A stretch of DNA of 64,000 nt from NCBI RefSeq assembly GCF_051380875.1, contig NZ_JBNYXW010000001.1:310001-374000 (forward strand), in the 5' to 3' direction. Of this stretch, positions 1-8,701 are shown one piece after another. Numbering within the stretch: position 1 is the stretch's first letter; every line of letters begins with the position of its first letter. The DNA is from Janthinobacterium sp051380875. Its GTDB lineage: Bacteria > Pseudomonadota > Gammaproteobacteria > Burkholderiales > Burkholderiaceae_D. The translations under genes were made by a program, and so were the position numbers. A model generated the notes under the pieces. That model was not told where the DNA came from, made no database searches, and worked only from the letters and a program-made list of their open reading frames with translations.

Positions 1-555
1 CTGCGCATCATGACCACCAACACGCAGCGCGCCGCGGCGCTGGTGCGCAGCTTCAAGCAGGTGGCCGTGGACCAGTCCTCGGATGACATCCGCAGCTTTA
101 ATTTGCGCAAGTATCTCGATGAAATCGTGCTCTCCCTGCAGCCCAAGCTGAAGGGCAAGCCCATCAAGGTGGAAATCGATTGCGCAGGGGAAGTGCAGCT
201 GCGCAGCTATCCGGGCGCCATATCGCAGATCGTCACGAACATGGTGGTCAATTCACTGGTACACGGTTTTGCCGAAGGCGAGCCGGGCAAGATCAAGGTC
301 AGCGCCAGGACGGCGGGCGAGATGCTCGAACTCGACTACAGCGACGATGGCATGGGCATGGATAGCGCCACCCTGGGCCAGCTGTTCGATCCGTTTTTCA
401 CGACGAAACGGGGCTCGGGCGGCAGCGGCTTGGGCGCCCACATCCTGTACAACCTGGTGACGGGCCCGCTGGGCGGCACGGTGAAGGTGGTCAGCGCGCC
501 GGGCATGGGACTACACTACAAGATCCGCTTTCCCCTGAAGCCGAAGAGCCCCTAG
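1..555 (+). CDS. Sensor histidine kinase, C-terminal part (5' end outside window)
   Basis: The frame is open from the first base, so only the last ~184 residues are present. What remains is a HATPase_c catalytic domain. I see the N box around NMVVNSLVHGF, the G1 box DDGMGMD, an F box LFDPFFTTKR, and the G2 box GSGLGAHI, all in order and intact, so it should bind ATP and autophosphorylate a histidine that lies upstream of the window. The stop codon overlaps the stop codon of the convergent HD-GYP response regulator by two bases. That arrangement makes the two a plausible kinase/regulator pair, though being convergent they are not one operon. The sensory input domain cannot be judged. Confidence 0.9.
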   Translation: MRIMTTNTQRAAALVRSFKQVAVDQSSDDIRSFNLRKYLDEIVLSLQPKLKGKPIKVEIDCAGEVQLRSYPGAISQIVTNMVVNSLVHGFAEGEPGKIKVSARTAGEMLELDYSDDGMGMDSATLGQLFDPFFTTKRGSGGSGLGAHILYNLVTGPLGGTVKVVSAPGMGLHYKIRFPLKPKSP

Positions 556-2057
556 TCAGGGAAACGTTGATTAAGCGCAAGCGCCTCATCCAGGTTGGTA
601 ATCAGCAACTCCACATACTGCGGGTCGAGGTGGCTGCCGCTCACTTCGCGCAGGTAGCTGACCACGCGCGCCAATGGCCAGGCGTCTTTGTAGCAGCGCT
701 TGTGCATCAGCGCGTCGAAGACGTCGGCGACGGCGGCGATGCGCGCGTACTTATGGATGTTTTCGCCCACCAGTCCTTGCGGATAGCCGCTGCCATCGTA
801 TTTTTCGTGGTGTTGGTGGGCGATCACGGCGGCGGCCTTCAGCAGCGGGCGCTGCGAGCCGTCGAGGATGGACATGCCCACCGTCGGATGCTGCTTCATG
901 ATTTCCCATTCGGCCGCATCGAGCTTGCCCGGTTTGAGCAGCACGGCGTCTGGGGTGGAAATCTTGCCGATGTCGTGCATGGGCGCCGCATGGCGCAGCA
1001 CCATGGTTTCTTCCTCGGACATGCCGGACGCCTGCGCCAGCAACTGGCACACTTCGGCCATGCGGCGCACGTGGTTGCCGCCTTCGTGCGAGCGCGATTC
1101 GACGACGTCGCCCAGGCGCAGGATCAATTCGGCCTGGGTGTCGGTAATTTCCTGCGTCAGCAGGATGTTGTCGAAGGCGATGGCCACGCCAGAACAAAAT
1201 ACCTCCAGCAATTGCGCATCGAGCTCGGAAATTTCTTCCACGCCCTTCAAGACCAGCAAGGATGCCTTGCCGCTGCTGTTGGGAAAGTAGCCGACATAGG
1301 TGTCGCCATGCAGGCGCGAGATTTTATTGCTCTTGGCATCGTCCAGCTGTGACAGCAGGGAAGGGCTGAGGATGCCGTCGTCCGTGTCGCCGATTTGCGC
1401 GAGGATTTCATAATCCTGCTCGCCCGAGATGGCGCTGGCGCCGCGCAGGCGCAGCAGCATGCTCGTTTCCAGGCGCAGCAGGGCGACGACTTGCTGCAGC
1501 AGGCCGCTGGCGAAGTCGCGCAGGTTGCGCTGCTTGAAGATATGCGCCGAGGCGGCGATGACGCGTTCCAGGCCTTCGCGGTAATGCAGCTGGGCAAGAC
1601 GGGCTTCCTCCACCTTCATGATGTCGCGGTAGGCGCGCAGGGCGGCAAAGGTGGTGGTAAACAGCTTGGTGCGGTCGAGTTCGGTCTTTTCCTTGTAGTC
1701 GTTGATGTCGTAATTGACGATCACGCGCTCTTCCGGCGCCTGGCCCGGCTGGCCCGTGCGCAGCACGATGCGCGTGAACTGGTTGCCCAGGTCTTCGCGC
1801 ATCCAGCGCGCCACTTCCAGGCCGCTGTCTTCGCGTTCCATCACGACGTCCAGGAAGACCAGCGCGATGCCCGATTCGCGCGCCAGCACCTGCTTGGCTT
1901 CGGCGCCGCTGTAGGCATGCACGAAGCTCAGCGCGCGGCCTTCCAGGCGGAAACGGCTGAGTGTCAGCTTGGTGATGTCATGGATGTCGGGTTCATCGTC
2001 GACGAGCAGGACTTTCCAGGGGGGTAACTTGGGCGATGCTGAAGACAAAAATGACAT
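552..2057 (-). CDS. Response regulator with DUF3369 and HD-GYP phosphodiesterase domain
   Basis: A 501-residue protein. The N-terminus is a receiver domain (KVLLVDDEPD acidic pocket, phospho-acceptor Asp in LVFLDVVM, conserved Lys in DYKEKTE). The middle is DUF3369-like, a GAF-like sensory region found in this family. The C-terminus is HD-GYP, with the metal-binding HD in MHDIGK and the signature HHEKYDGSGYP. HD-GYP domains hydrolyse cyclic di-GMP, so this is probably a phosphorylation-controlled c-di-GMP phosphodiesterase acting on motility or biofilm. I chose the ATG at 2057, preceded by GGAA at a good distance; a TTG at 2093 would add 12 residues. It is convergent with the kinase fragment ending at 555. 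Confidence 0.92.
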   Translation of the reverse strand: MSFLSSASPKLPPWKVLLVDDEPDIHDITKLTLSRFRLEGRALSFVHAYSGAEAKQVLARESGIALVFLDVVMEREDSGLEVARWMREDLGNQFTRIVLRTGQPGQAPEERVIVNYDINDYKEKTELDRTKLFTTTFAALRAYRDIMKVEEARLAQLHYREGLERVIAASAHIFKQRNLRDFASGLLQQVVALLRLETSMLLRLRGASAISGEQDYEILAQIGDTDDGILSPSLLSQLDDAKSNKISRLHGDTYVGYFPNSSGKASLLVLKGVEEISELDAQLLEVFCSGVAIAFDNILLTQEITDTQAELILRLGDVVESRSHEGGNHVRRMAEVCQLLAQASGMSEEETMVLRHAAPMHDIGKISTPDAVLLKPGKLDAAEWEIMKQHPTVGMSILDGSQRPLLKAAAVIAHQHHEKYDGSGYPQGLVGENIHKYARIAAVADVFDALMHKRCYKDAWPLARVVSYLREVSGSHLDPQYVELLITNLDEALALNQRFPD

Positions 2058-2492
2058 AAGGGCGAGTTCCGCTAAAAGGCATAACTGACGCAATGCTAAG
2101 ACGCCCGCGCCAGGAATTCCCGTGCGCCGCTACTGGCGTTGCGCGTTTTTCCGGCGCATTTTATCGATTGTAGACTGATGGCCAAGTATTGACAACAAGC
2201 AAGAATGTGACATAACTCATGCAACAGGCATGTCAAAAAAATACTTTAAATTTATTTAAATTGCACTACCTATACTTTATCGCTTAGGCAACTATATGTT
2301 CAAGACAATTCTTTGTTTTAATTAATATTGCTAATGAATCGCAAAAAACTCGCCGGGCACTCGGACGCCGATGCAGGCAACAATAAGGTAACAAGATATG
2401 AATTGCGCTATGAAACGGGATGGATGGCGCTATATTAGAAAGAAGTAAAAGAAGTGGCTCCCATGCCAGCAATATTTCTGAAAGGGTACATC
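2058..2492. other. Intergenic region, divergent promoters
   Basis: No gene seen. This separates the divergent HD-GYP regulator and the first DUF3016 gene. The half next to the HD-GYP gene is GC-rich, the rest strongly AT-rich. A perfect TTGACA at 2189-2194 lies 16 bases before CATAAC (4 of 6 matches to the -10 consensus) on the plus strand, which would give a ~275-base leader for the DUF3016 gene. This is only a possible promoter. Confidence 0.4.
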
Positions 2493-2996
2493 ATGCAAAA
2501 AACAACGACGCGCGCCCTGGTCGCCGGCCTGGCCTTGCTGGCCAGCAGCGCGGCCTGGGCAGCGACCGAAGTGCATTTCACGCAGCCGGAGCAATTTACG
2601 GATGTGCCGTTTGACACGCGCGAGCGTGAAGATGTGTTGAAGGAATTGACCAGGCATGTCGAGAAACTGGGCGAATTGCTGCCGTCTGGCCAGAATTTGA
2701 AAATCGATATTACTGACGTGGATCTGGCGGGACGTGAAATTCCCAACCTGCGTCTTGGCAATGATATCCGGGTCCTGAATGGCCAGGTCGACTGGCCACG
2801 CATCCGCCTGCACTATGTGCTGGAGCAGAATGGCAAAGTCATCAGCAGCGGCGATGCGGCCCTGTCCGACATGTCTTACCTGACCCGTAGCAATCGTTAT
2901 TTCAGCAATGAAAAACTGCGCTATGAAAAATTGATGATCGACGACTGGTTCAGCAATACCTTCGGCGTCAAGACGAAGCGCCAAACGCGCAAATAG
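2493..2996 (+). CDS. DUF3016 domain-containing exported protein, copy 1
   Basis: 167 residues with a clear signal peptide (hydrophobic stretch ending AAWA, about residue 21). The mature part matches the DUF3016 family as I know it: VHFTQPEQFTDVP near the N-terminus, an acidic ITDVDLAG strand, and a C-terminal MIDDWFSNTFG. The function of DUF3016 proteins is unknown; they are small periplasmic proteins of Gammaproteobacteria and Betaproteobacteria. The start is fixed by AAAGGG six bases before the ATG; the same spacing occurs in the paralogue 150 bases downstream. The two form a tandem duplication and are possibly co-transcribed. Confidence 0.88.
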   Translation: MQKTTTRALVAGLALLASSAAWAATEVHFTQPEQFTDVPFDTREREDVLKELTRHVEKLGELLPSGQNLKIDITDVDLAGREIPNLRLGNDIRVLNGQVDWPRIRLHYVLEQNGKVISSGDAALSDMSYLTRSNRYFSNEKLRYEKLMIDDWFSNTFGVKTKRQTRK

Positions 2997-3144
2997 GCTG
3001 GCAAGCAAGCCGCCGGCACCATCCTGGGCGTAGGATGTCTATTGCGCTACAGAAATTCTCACTTGCCGCTATAGTCAAAACAGGCGCCGCAATGACTGGT
3101 ATTGCGGCAACGTCTGTGGGTGTGACTTTCTGAAAGGGATGGAT

Positions 3145-3690
3145 ATGCGTATTTCCAAGGCGACGAAAACGTGGGTGGCTGCATTCGCACTGGTGGCCAG
3201 CAGCGGCGCCTGGGCCGGAGTGCAGGTGCACTTCGACAAGCCCGATCACTATTCCGATGTCCCGTTCAGCACGCGCGACCGCGAACAGGTGCTGGCCGGG
3301 CTGGCCAATCACTTTTTGTGGCTGGGCAAGAGTCTGCGGCCAGGCCAGGAACTCAAGATAGAGATTACCGACATCGACCTGGCTGGCAACGAAGATCCGG
3401 CGCGCCGTGGCGCCTTCGATGTGCGCGTGATGAATGGCCGCGCCGACTGGCCGCGCATGCGTCTGCGTTATACGCTGGAGCAAAATGGCAAGGTCATTGC
3501 CAGCGGCAACGCGTCGCTGTCCGATATGTCTTATCTACAGCGCATCAACCGTTACTCCAGGAACGATTCCCTGCGCTATGAAAAGAAGATGATCGACGAC
3601 TGGTTCAAAAATACCTTTGGCGTCCTGCCGCAGGGCCGCAGCAGCCCCGTCATCTCGCTGCAGCCGCGCGAAGTGCGGGGCAGGCATTAA
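3145..3690 (+). CDS. DUF3016 domain-containing exported protein, copy 2
   Basis: 181 residues, clearly a paralogue of the gene just upstream: shared blocks include VHFDKPDHYSDVPFSTRDRE, EITDIDLAGNE, RLRYTLEQNGKVIASG and KMIDDWFKNTFG. A signal peptide ends near GAWA. Compared with copy 1 it has a ~16-residue extension after the conserved C-terminus. Two ATG codons lie six bases apart; I chose the second (3145) because AAAGGG is then six bases upstream, exactly as for copy 1. The function is unknown. The 148-base gap contains a short GC-rich stretch but no convincing terminator, so both may be on one transcript. Confidence 0.88.
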   Translation: MRISKATKTWVAAFALVASSGAWAGVQVHFDKPDHYSDVPFSTRDREQVLAGLANHFLWLGKSLRPGQELKIEITDIDLAGNEDPARRGAFDVRVMNGRADWPRMRLRYTLEQNGKVIASGNASLSDMSYLQRINRYSRNDSLRYEKKMIDDWFKNTFGVLPQGRSSPVISLQPREVRGRH

Positions 3691-3778
3691 TCAGGGAGCA
3701 GGACAGGCATTAAGCTTACGCAAATACGCCAGCTCGATCCGCGCCAGCTGGCTGTTCTGCCGCAGCCCGAGCAAGCAG

Positions 3779-4222
3779 TTAATCGATCCAGTTCACCTGC
3801 GGGAACTTGCTGCCGAAATCTTCCGGCATGGGCACCACCTGGCTGCGCTTGTAGTTGAAAAAGACAAAGCCGGACTTGGCCATCGCGATCAGGGCATTGT
3901 CGCGTGGACGCGTGATGCGGAAGGTGATGTCGCCGCCATACTTGTTGAAATCCATGACGCCCACTTCGAACAGCAACTGGTCGCGCGCATGCGCTTCTGC
4001 TCGGTAGGTGGTGGCCAGGTCGGTGACGATGATGCCGGTGCCGTCCGTTTCGATGTCGCGCACGCCAAATTCAAACAGGAAGCGTGCGCGCGCCTCGGAA
4101 ATCATGGAAATCATGGAATCGTTGCCGAGATGGTTGCCGGCATTGATGTCCGTGGTGCGTACCGTCAGTTGCGAGGAATAGCAGTACTGGTCTTCAGGAA
4201 ATTCAAGTTTCAAACGGGCCAT
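3779..4222 (-). CDS. Acyl-CoA thioesterase-like hotdog protein
   Basis: 147 residues, the normal length of a single hotdog (4HBT-type) domain. The TTDINAGNHLGNDSMISMISEARARFL segment is the typical start of the hotdog central helix, with an Asn/His/Asp-rich approach (NHLGND) where YbgC-like and fluoroacetyl-CoA-like enzymes carry catalytic residues. Such enzymes hydrolyse acyl-CoA thioesters in the cytoplasm; the acyl substrate here is not predictable. The start ATG at 4222 has AAGAGAA upstream. It sits alone between the DUF3016 pair (convergent) and a sugar dehydrogenase on the same strand 128 bases upstream. Confidence 0.8.
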   Translation of the reverse strand: MARLKLEFPEDQYCYSSQLTVRTTDINAGNHLGNDSMISMISEARARFLFEFGVRDIETDGTGIIVTDLATTYRAEAHARDQLLFEVGVMDFNKYGGDITFRITRPRDNALIAMAKSGFVFFNYKRSQVVPMPEDFGSKFPQVNWID

Positions 4223-4349
4223 GGTGTTCTCTTGAGCTGGGGCGCGGGGCGCGGCGGAAAAAACCAATTCTAGCCGGTTCCCCGCGCGCCGTCGAAAAAA
4301 TCCTCGGCAGGCGTGCGCGGCAGGTCTTGCCTGGGCGCCTATTTGCACA

Positions 4350-5816
4350 CTATTTGTGCACGATCCGGTATACCTTGCCCGTGCCGCTCAGCATGTACAG
4401 CGCGTTTTGCGCATCCTGGCCGAACGACACGATATTGCCCACGTTCGTGATGCCCCAGTCCGTCACGCCGGACGCCGCGCCATTGCTGTAGCTGAAACTT
4501 TTCAGCCAGCCGCTGCAGTAATCGGAATACAGGTACTGCCCCGCCAGTTCCGGCAAGGCCGTGCCGCGATACACATAGCCGCCCGTGATCGAGCAGCCGC
4601 CCGCGCTGTCGTGGCCGTACTCGATGGCGGGCAGGAGCAGGCCCGCCTGGTTGCAGCTGCCACTGCCGCTGTTGTAGCACTGCGTGCCTTCCATGATGTT
4701 CCAGCCATAGTTGTTGCCTGCCTGACCCACAGGGCGCACATTGACCTCTTCCAGCTTGGCTTGCCCCACATCGGCGATATACAGCAATTGGGCCGGCACG
4801 TCGAAGGCGTAGCGCCAGGGGTTGCGCAGACCGTATGCCCAGATTTCCGCGCGCCCGCCCGCCGTGCCGGCAAAGGGGTTGCTTGGCGGAATGGCGTAAG
4901 GCTGGGCCACGCTACTGGCGTTGACGTCCAGGCGCAGCAACTTACCCAGCAGCACCTGCGTATTTTGCGCATTGCCGGAAGGGTCGCCCGCGCTGCCGCC
5001 GTCGCCCGTGCCCGCATACAGGTAGCCGTCCGGGCCAAAGCTCAGCAGGCCCCCATAGTGGTTGCTGAACGTGGGGTGGGCAATGCTGAGGATGGTCAGC
5101 GCGGAGAGTGGATCGGCCAGGTTGGCGTTGCCGGCCGACACTTGCCGCCGCTCGATGACGATATCACCGGCCAGGTTGGTGTAATAGAGGAAGAAATAGC
5201 CATTGCTGGCGTATTGCGGGTGGAAGGCCAGCGACAGCAAGCCCCGCTCGCCGCTGGTGGTGGTGAGCGCGCTGATGTCGAGGAAGGGCGTGGCCAGCAA
5301 GCTGCCGTTTTGTACCACGCGGATGCGCCCGGCGCGCTCGAGAATGAACAAACGGCTGTCGCCGGGCGGCGCCGTCAGGAAGATGGGCGCATCCAGGCCC
5401 GTGGCCACTTCCTGCAGGGCCAGGGCCAGTGGCGCGCTGGCCGCATAGGTGACGCTGGCGCTGGCCGTCGCCCCGGCGCTGACCTGCACCTGCTGCGTCA
5501 CGGGCGTGGGCGCCAGGCTGCCCGTGCCTGTCCCTTGTAGCACGCTGGCGGCGACTAGCGTGTAGGCGCCGGGCGCCAGGGCGTCGAGGGTGCTGGAAGC
5601 CGTCAGTGACTTGCTGTAGGACGCGGGGCCGCTCACCGTGACGGCAGCGGCCACGCCGGCCGGCAAGCCGCCGATGGTGATGTTCAGGCTGCCGCTGCTG
5701 GCGCCGGGTGGGCCGTTGTCGTCGTGGCCGCTGCCACAGGCGGCAAGCAGGGCCAGGCAGCATGCCAGCAGCAAGGCCGTCCAGGTGTGGGATAGTTGGC
5801 GTAGTGGATGGCGCAT
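4350..5816 (-). CDS. PQQ-dependent sugar (glucose/sorbosone) dehydrogenase family lipoprotein
   Basis: 488 residues. It begins with a lipoprotein signal, lipobox LAAC with Cys27, followed by GSGHDDNG. Residues ~45-125 look like a small beta-sandwich or PEGA-like module. From ~130 on is a GSDH-type beta-propeller: APIFLTAPPGDSRLFILERAGRIRVV, SFGPDGYLYAGTGDGGSAGDPSGNAQ, GLRNPWRYAFD, ADVGQAKLEEVN, and a C-terminal pair of cysteines near CYNSGSGSC. Family members bind PQQ and calcium and oxidise sugars in the periplasm; whether this one is active cannot be told. The start is ATG 5816 with AGGAGA six bases upstream. It is divergent from the alcohol dehydrogenase gene. Confidence 0.86.
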   Translation of the reverse strand: MRHPLRQLSHTWTALLLACCLALLAACGSGHDDNGPPGASSGSLNITIGGLPAGVAAAVTVSGPASYSKSLTASSTLDALAPGAYTLVAASVLQGTGTGSLAPTPVTQQVQVSAGATASASVTYAASAPLALALQEVATGLDAPIFLTAPPGDSRLFILERAGRIRVVQNGSLLATPFLDISALTTTSGERGLLSLAFHPQYASNGYFFLYYTNLAGDIVIERRQVSAGNANLADPLSALTILSIAHPTFSNHYGGLLSFGPDGYLYAGTGDGGSAGDPSGNAQNTQVLLGKLLRLDVNASSVAQPYAIPPSNPFAGTAGGRAEIWAYGLRNPWRYAFDVPAQLLYIADVGQAKLEEVNVRPVGQAGNNYGWNIMEGTQCYNSGSGSCNQAGLLLPAIEYGHDSAGGCSITGGYVYRGTALPELAGQYLYSDYCSGWLKSFSYSNGAASGVTDWGITNVGNIVSFGQDAQNALYMLSGTGKVYRIVHK

Positions 5817-6100
5817 GTCAGTCTCCTGCACAAATGACGAAACGACGGCGGGGCGAGGCTATACGGTCGGTCTTGTGTTTGGCGTGCGCGTTTTTGTGCC
5901 GGCACAATTGAGCTGGCGCAAGCGAACATCACGCTGGCGCCAGCATACGCCCCTGGCGCGGGGCGCTTCCGTGCGCTGCTGCACGCTAGACGCCATCGGA
6001 CAAATGCGCCGCGTTTTCAGACAAGCGCGCTTGCGCTTTCGCCGCAGCGCCCGCAGGCGCCCGATAATGGCGCATCTGAAACCGAGCAGGAAGAAAGCAC

Positions 6101-7207
6101 ATGAAAACCAAAGCCGCGATTGCATGGAAGGCGGGCGCCCCGTTGACGATCGAAGAAGTCGACTTGGCCGGCCCGCGCGAGGGTGAGGTATTGGTCGAGC
6201 TGAAAGCCACCGGCATTTGCCACACCGATTACTACACCCTCTCCGGCGCCGATCCGGAAGGCATCTTCCCCGCCATCCTCGGCCATGAAGGCGCCGGCAT
6301 CGTCGTCGACGTGGGCCCGGGCGTGACGACCTTGAAAAAGGATGACCACGTCATCCCGCTGTACACGCCGGAATGCCGCCAGTGCAAGTTCTGCCTGTCG
6401 CAAAAGACCAATCTGTGCCAGGCCATCCGCTCGACGCAGGGCCGCGGCCTGATGCCGGATGCGACTTCGCGCTTTTCGCTCGATGGCCAGCCGCTATTCC
6501 ACTACATGGGCACCTCCACGTTTTCCAACTATATCGTGGTGCCGGAAATTGCTCTCGCAAAGATCCGTGAAGATGCGCCGTTCGACAAGGTCTGCTACAT
6601 CGGCTGCGGCGTGACGACGGGCGTGGGCGCCGTGCTGTTTTCGGCCAAGGTCGAGGCGGGCGCCAATGTGGTGGTGTTTGGCCTGGGCGGCATCGGCCTG
6701 AATGTGATCCAGGCAGCGAAGATGGTCGGTGCGGATAAAATCATCGGCGTCGACATCAACCCGGCGCGCCACGCCATCGCGCGCAAGTTCGGCATGACGC
6801 ACTTCATCAACCCGAACGAAGTGGAAAACGTCGTCGATGCCATCGTGCAACTGACCGACGGCGGCGCCGATTACAGTTTTGAATGCGTCGGCAACACGAC
6901 CCTGATGCGCCAGGCGCTCGAGTGCACGCATAAAGGCTGGGGCAAGTCCTTCATCATCGGCGTGGCGGCGGCCGGCCAGGAAATTTCCACGCGTCCGTTC
7001 CAGTTGGTGACAGGGCGCGAATGGCGCGGTTCGGCTTTCGGCGGCGCACGCGGACGCACGGACGTGCCGAAGATCGTCGACTGGTATATGGAAGGCAAGC
7101 TCAATATCGATGATTTGATCACGCATCGCCTGAAGCTCGATGATATCAATCAAGGTTTCGACCTGATGAAGAGCGGCGAATCGATCCGTTCCGTGGTTCT
7201 GTACTAG
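6101..7207 (+). CDS. frmA: S-(hydroxymethyl)glutathione dehydrogenase / class III alcohol dehydrogenase
   Basis: 368 residues, the full family length. It is a zinc-dependent medium-chain dehydrogenase: catalytic zinc ligands in GICHTDYYT and LGHEGAGIV, the structural zinc cysteines in PECRQCKFCLSQKTNLC, and the NAD-binding GLGGIGLNVIQ. The sequence is of the glutathione-dependent formaldehyde dehydrogenase class. It oxidises the formaldehyde-glutathione adduct to S-formylglutathione in the cytoplasm, a formaldehyde detoxification step. The partner S-formylglutathione hydrolase gene, often adjacent, is not in this window. The start ATG has GGAAGAAAG upstream. Confidence 0.95.
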   Translation: MKTKAAIAWKAGAPLTIEEVDLAGPREGEVLVELKATGICHTDYYTLSGADPEGIFPAILGHEGAGIVVDVGPGVTTLKKDDHVIPLYTPECRQCKFCLSQKTNLCQAIRSTQGRGLMPDATSRFSLDGQPLFHYMGTSTFSNYIVVPEIALAKIREDAPFDKVCYIGCGVTTGVGAVLFSAKVEAGANVVVFGLGGIGLNVIQAAKMVGADKIIGVDINPARHAIARKFGMTHFINPNEVENVVDAIVQLTDGGADYSFECVGNTTLMRQALECTHKGWGKSFIIGVAAAGQEISTRPFQLVTGREWRGSAFGGARGRTDVPKIVDWYMEGKLNIDDLITHRLKLDDINQGFDLMKSGESIRSVVLY

Positions 7208-7330
7208 GCTCTGTCATGACGCTCTGTACTCATTGCGCAACACTTGGCGGGCAGGGCGATGCGTATGCTGTACTTCGGCTTGCACCCCTGCTAGTGTGAA
7301 GGTATCACTGCCTTGCCTTGGGAGCCGTCC

Positions 7331-7564
7331 ATGTTTGCCACTGCCTATCTCGCCACCTTGCGCCGCATGCTGCCCGTTTTTATCGGAGGGGCCTTGTCAT
7401 CCCTGCTGGCGCTGTGGTGGAGCAATGCCGCCATCCTGGCCGCACCTGTCATCTGGCTGGGGCTGCTGGCCACGTATTTGCTGTGCGCACTGATGTTTAC
7501 GCCGCTGGCCTGGCAGCGCCAGCAACTGGCCACGCGCCACGCGCGCAGCAGCAAGTCGCGCTGA
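7331..7564 (+). CDS. Small two-helix membrane protein of unknown function
   Basis: 77 residues. Two hydrophobic segments (about residues 12-32 and 36-58) are followed by a basic C-terminal tail rich in Gln, Arg and Lys. I do not recognise a family. ATG 7331 has GGGAG seven bases upstream, which supports real translation. It lies between the formaldehyde dehydrogenase and the convergent GlxA-type regulator, 123 bases after the former, so it could be transcribed from the frmA promoter or its own. Confidence 0.6.
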   Translation: MFATAYLATLRRMLPVFIGGALSSLLALWWSNAAILAAPVIWLGLLATYLLCALMFTPLAWQRQQLATRHARSSKSR

Positions 7565-7581
7565 TTCTCGCCGCGTGGCTC

Positions 7582-8586
7582 CTAGCGCGCGGTGCTGGAA
7601 AAGCGCTCGCGGTAGTCGCGTGGCGTGATGGCGAGTTTCTTCTGGAACAGACGGCGCAGCCTTTCCTCGCTATGCAAGCCCGCTTGCGCGGCAACTTGTT
7701 TCAGTGACGATACATTGTCTTCCAGCAAGCGGCGCGCCACTTCGAAGCGGGCCGTTTCGATGAATTCCGTGGGGCTGGAGCCCGTTTCGCGCTGGAAAAC
7801 GCGCGTAAAATTGCGCTCGCTCATGGCCAGCCTGGCCGCCAGCAAGGGCACGCCCAGTTCGTCTCCCAGGTGTTCCATGATCCAGCCCTGCAACTGGCGT
7901 ATCGTCGGATGCGTGGTCATCTGGCTCGACAGGTGCACGGAAAACTGCGACTGGCCGCCGGGCCGCTTCAGGTATACCACCAGGTCGCGCGCCACTTCCA
8001 GTGCAATATCGCGGCTGAAATCGTCTTCCACCAGCGCCAGCGCCAGGTCGATGCCGGCCGTCACGCCTGCCGAGGTCCAGAATTTTCCTTCCCGCACGAA
8101 AATCGCATCGGCATTGACGTGTATCAATGGGTAGCGCTGGCGCAGGCTGTCCACGGCGCTCCAGTGCGTGGCGGCGCTCTTGCCGTCGAGCACGCCCGCC
8201 TCGGCGAGGAAGAAGCAGCCCGTGCACAGGGCCGCCAGGGTATCGATGCGCGGCGCCGCCTCGGCCACCCAGGCAGCGAGGGCGGGGATGTCGTGCAAGA
8301 CTTGCTCGACGTGGTGGCAGCCGACGATGACGGCCAGGTCGGGCAGCCTGCTGGCATCGAGCGCCTTGCTCGCGTGCAGCGACATCAGCGTGTCTGACTC
8401 GACCGGGCCGATGGCCGTCGAGGCGATGCGCACGTCGTAGCCGCCGGGCAGATTGCGCAGGCGCAAATGGGTGTTGGCGTAGTCAAACACTTTCATGGCG
8501 CCAATGGCTTCGAGCGCCTTGAAGCCCGGGTAGACGATGATGTCGACGGTGCGCAGGGGAAATTGTTTGGGGATTTGCTTGATCAT
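7582..8586 (-). CDS. GlxA family transcriptional regulator (DJ-1/PfpI domain plus AraC-type HTH)
   Basis: 334 residues. The first ~190 form a DJ-1/PfpI amidotransferase-like domain (TVDIIVYPGFKALEAIGAMKVFD; the elbow ALCTGCFFLAEAGVLDG carries the Cys position). Residues ~225-330 form an AraC-type DNA-binding domain with two HTH motifs (LLAARLAMSERNFTRVFQRE and KQVAAQAGLHSEERLRRLFQKK). Regulators of this class sense small nitrogenous or other metabolites; the ligand is unknown here. I start at ATG 8586, since the upstream TTG at 8625 gives an unlikely N-terminus. It is convergent with the small membrane protein and divergent from the MshQ-like gene. Confidence 0.9.
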   Translation of the reverse strand: MIKQIPKQFPLRTVDIIVYPGFKALEAIGAMKVFDYANTHLRLRNLPGGYDVRIASTAIGPVESDTLMSLHASKALDASRLPDLAVIVGCHHVEQVLHDIPALAAWVAEAAPRIDTLAALCTGCFFLAEAGVLDGKSAATHWSAVDSLRQRYPLIHVNADAIFVREGKFWTSAGVTAGIDLALALVEDDFSRDIALEVARDLVVYLKRPGGQSQFSVHLSSQMTTHPTIRQLQGWIMEHLGDELGVPLLAARLAMSERNFTRVFQRETGSSPTEFIETARFEVARRLLEDNVSSLKQVAAQAGLHSEERLRRLFQKKLAITPRDYRERFSSTAR

Positions 8587-8701
8587 GCGATGTGCGCGAG
8601 GGTGAAAAATACTGCCATAATGCAATAACAGCGAGTGTGTAGATTAGCATGGAATAATCCACGCGCCCGCTGGCATCCCACTCATCAGATTCCTGGACAT
8701 C

